From contig JAODNG010000453.1 in NCBI GenBank assembly GCA_025465385.1, positions 1 to 6,501 on the forward strand: a DNA stretch of 6,501 nt. Reading direction: 5' to 3'. Position 1 is the stretch's first letter. Each line of letters starts with the position of its first letter. This DNA is from Pseudonocardiales bacterium (GTDB lineage: Bacteria; Actinomycetota; Actinomycetes; Mycobacteriales; Pseudonocardiaceae). This document shows, one piece after another, positions 6,052 through 6,501 of the stretch. A program made the position numbers and the translations under genes. The notes beneath the pieces are model-generated. The model worked only from the letters and a program-made list of their open reading frames with translations. It was not told the DNA's origin and searched no databases.

Positions 6052-6102
6052 CATTCAGCGGGGTTATTCGGGTGCCGGTAGCTCCGCTGAGCCCGCTGAA
6101 TG
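6052..6102. terminator. Perfect 11-bp inverted repeat at convergent gene ends
   Basis: CATTCAGCGGG (6052-6062) and CCCGCTGAATG (6092-6102) are exact inverted copies separated by 29 bases. The left arm lies in the 18-bp gap after the lipoprotein stop and the right arm lies inside the last codons of the slipin gene. Because the stem is symmetric it could form in transcripts from either side, suggesting a bidirectional terminator. A smaller stem, GCTC-CGCT-GAGC (6081-6092), can form inside the loop. There is no T-tract. Confidence 0.45.
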
Positions 6103-6501
6103 CGGATCGGGACGGGGGGTGGCGGCGTCGAGATAGCGCAGAAGTTCGATGGGGAAGGGGAGGACCAGGGTTGAGTTCTTCTCTGAGGCGACCTGCACCA
6201 CGGTTTCCAGCAGGCGCAGTTGCAGGGCGCCGGGGGTGTCGGCCATCGCGGCGGCTGCTTGGGCCAGTTTCTCCGACGCCTGCAGCTCACCCTCGGCGCT
6301 GATCACCCGGGCCCGCCGTTCCCGCTCGGCTTCGGCTTGGCGCGACATCGACCGTTTCATCGACTCCGGCAGCGCGACGTCCTTGATCTCTACCCGGTCG
6401 ATCTGCACGCCCCAGCCCAGCGCGGGGCTGTCGATCAGCAGTTCCAGACCCTCGTTGAGCCGCTCGCGGTTGGACAGCAGATCGTCGAGGTCGCTCTTGC
6501 C
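6064..6501 (-). CDS. SPFH-domain slipin/stomatin-like protein, C-terminal part
   Basis: The last 145 residues of the protein are visible; the N-terminus lies beyond the right edge and the frame stays open to base 6501. The visible part starts within the SPFH domain (SDLDDLLSNRERLNEGLELL, then GWGVQIDRVEIKDVALPESM) and continues into the charged coiled-coil segment (MKRSMSRQAEAERERRARVI, then SAEGELQASEKLAQAAAAM). It ends with LETVVQVASEKNSTLVLPFP and a short Pro/Ala tail. This is the classic slipin/stomatin C-terminus. Such proteins sit on the membrane through an N-terminal hydrophobic segment (not seen here), form oligomeric scaffolds, and are often paired with an NfeD-type protein or membrane protease. 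A GTG at 6406-6408 falls inside the conserved domain and is not the start. The gene ends 18 bp from the convergent lipoprotein gene. Confidence 0.93.
   Translation of the reverse strand, partial: GKSDLDDLLSNRERLNEGLELLIDSPALGWGVQIDRVEIKDVALPESMKRSMSRQAEAERERRARVISAEGELQASEKLAQAAAAMADTPGALQLRLLETVVQVASEKNSTLVLPFPIELLRYLDAATPRPDPHSAGSAELPAPE

Noticed and set aside
6406..6408. GTG as the start of a separate 114-residue protein
   Set aside because: The open frame continues upstream to the window edge with conserved SPFH sequence, so this codon is internal.

Overview
The window is GC-rich, with strong G/C preference at third codon positions, frequent GTG starts and short intergenic gaps. The gene set (Tex, a tandem VOC protein of the CFP32 type, a MazEF-like pair, a slipin/stomatin) fits an actinobacterium, most likely a Mycobacterium or close relative. 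The genus is inferred from gene content and codon style; no rRNA or other taxonomic marker is present.

Layout, left to right: (1) 1-262, a non-coding upstream region with short repeats and a palindrome; (2) 263-2632 (+), tex, a full-length nucleic-acid-binding transcription accessory protein; (3) 2653-3426 (-), a two-domain VOC/glyoxalase-fold protein, convergent with tex across 20 bp; (4) 3427-3640, a shared upstream region with a likely promoter and operator for the next two genes; (5) 3641-3889 and 3886-4206 (+), an overlapping ribbon-helix-helix antitoxin and a divergent MazF/PemK-type toxin; (6) 4255-4548 (-), a small dimeric alpha/beta-barrel (ABM-like) protein; (7) 4549-4680, a divergent intergenic region with a perfect 7-bp inverted repeat; (8) 4681-6045 (+), a secreted lipoprotein with a PQQ-like beta-propeller; (9) 6064-6501 (-), the C-terminal part of an SPFH/slipin protein that runs off the right edge.

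Transcription units alternate in direction all along the window (+, -, + +, -, +, -). The convergent gaps are 20, 48 and 18 bp. The only clear operon is the toxin-antitoxin pair, whose start and stop codons overlap. The other genes look like independent single units of general stress, housekeeping or envelope function, and I see no shared pathway.

Most of the window is ordinary. The toxin-antitoxin module deserves the closest look: its promoter appears to place transcription initiation on the ATG (leaderless), a perfect inverted repeat overlaps the promoter elements, and the toxin lacks the Arg-Pro and Thr signature usual in active MazF proteins.
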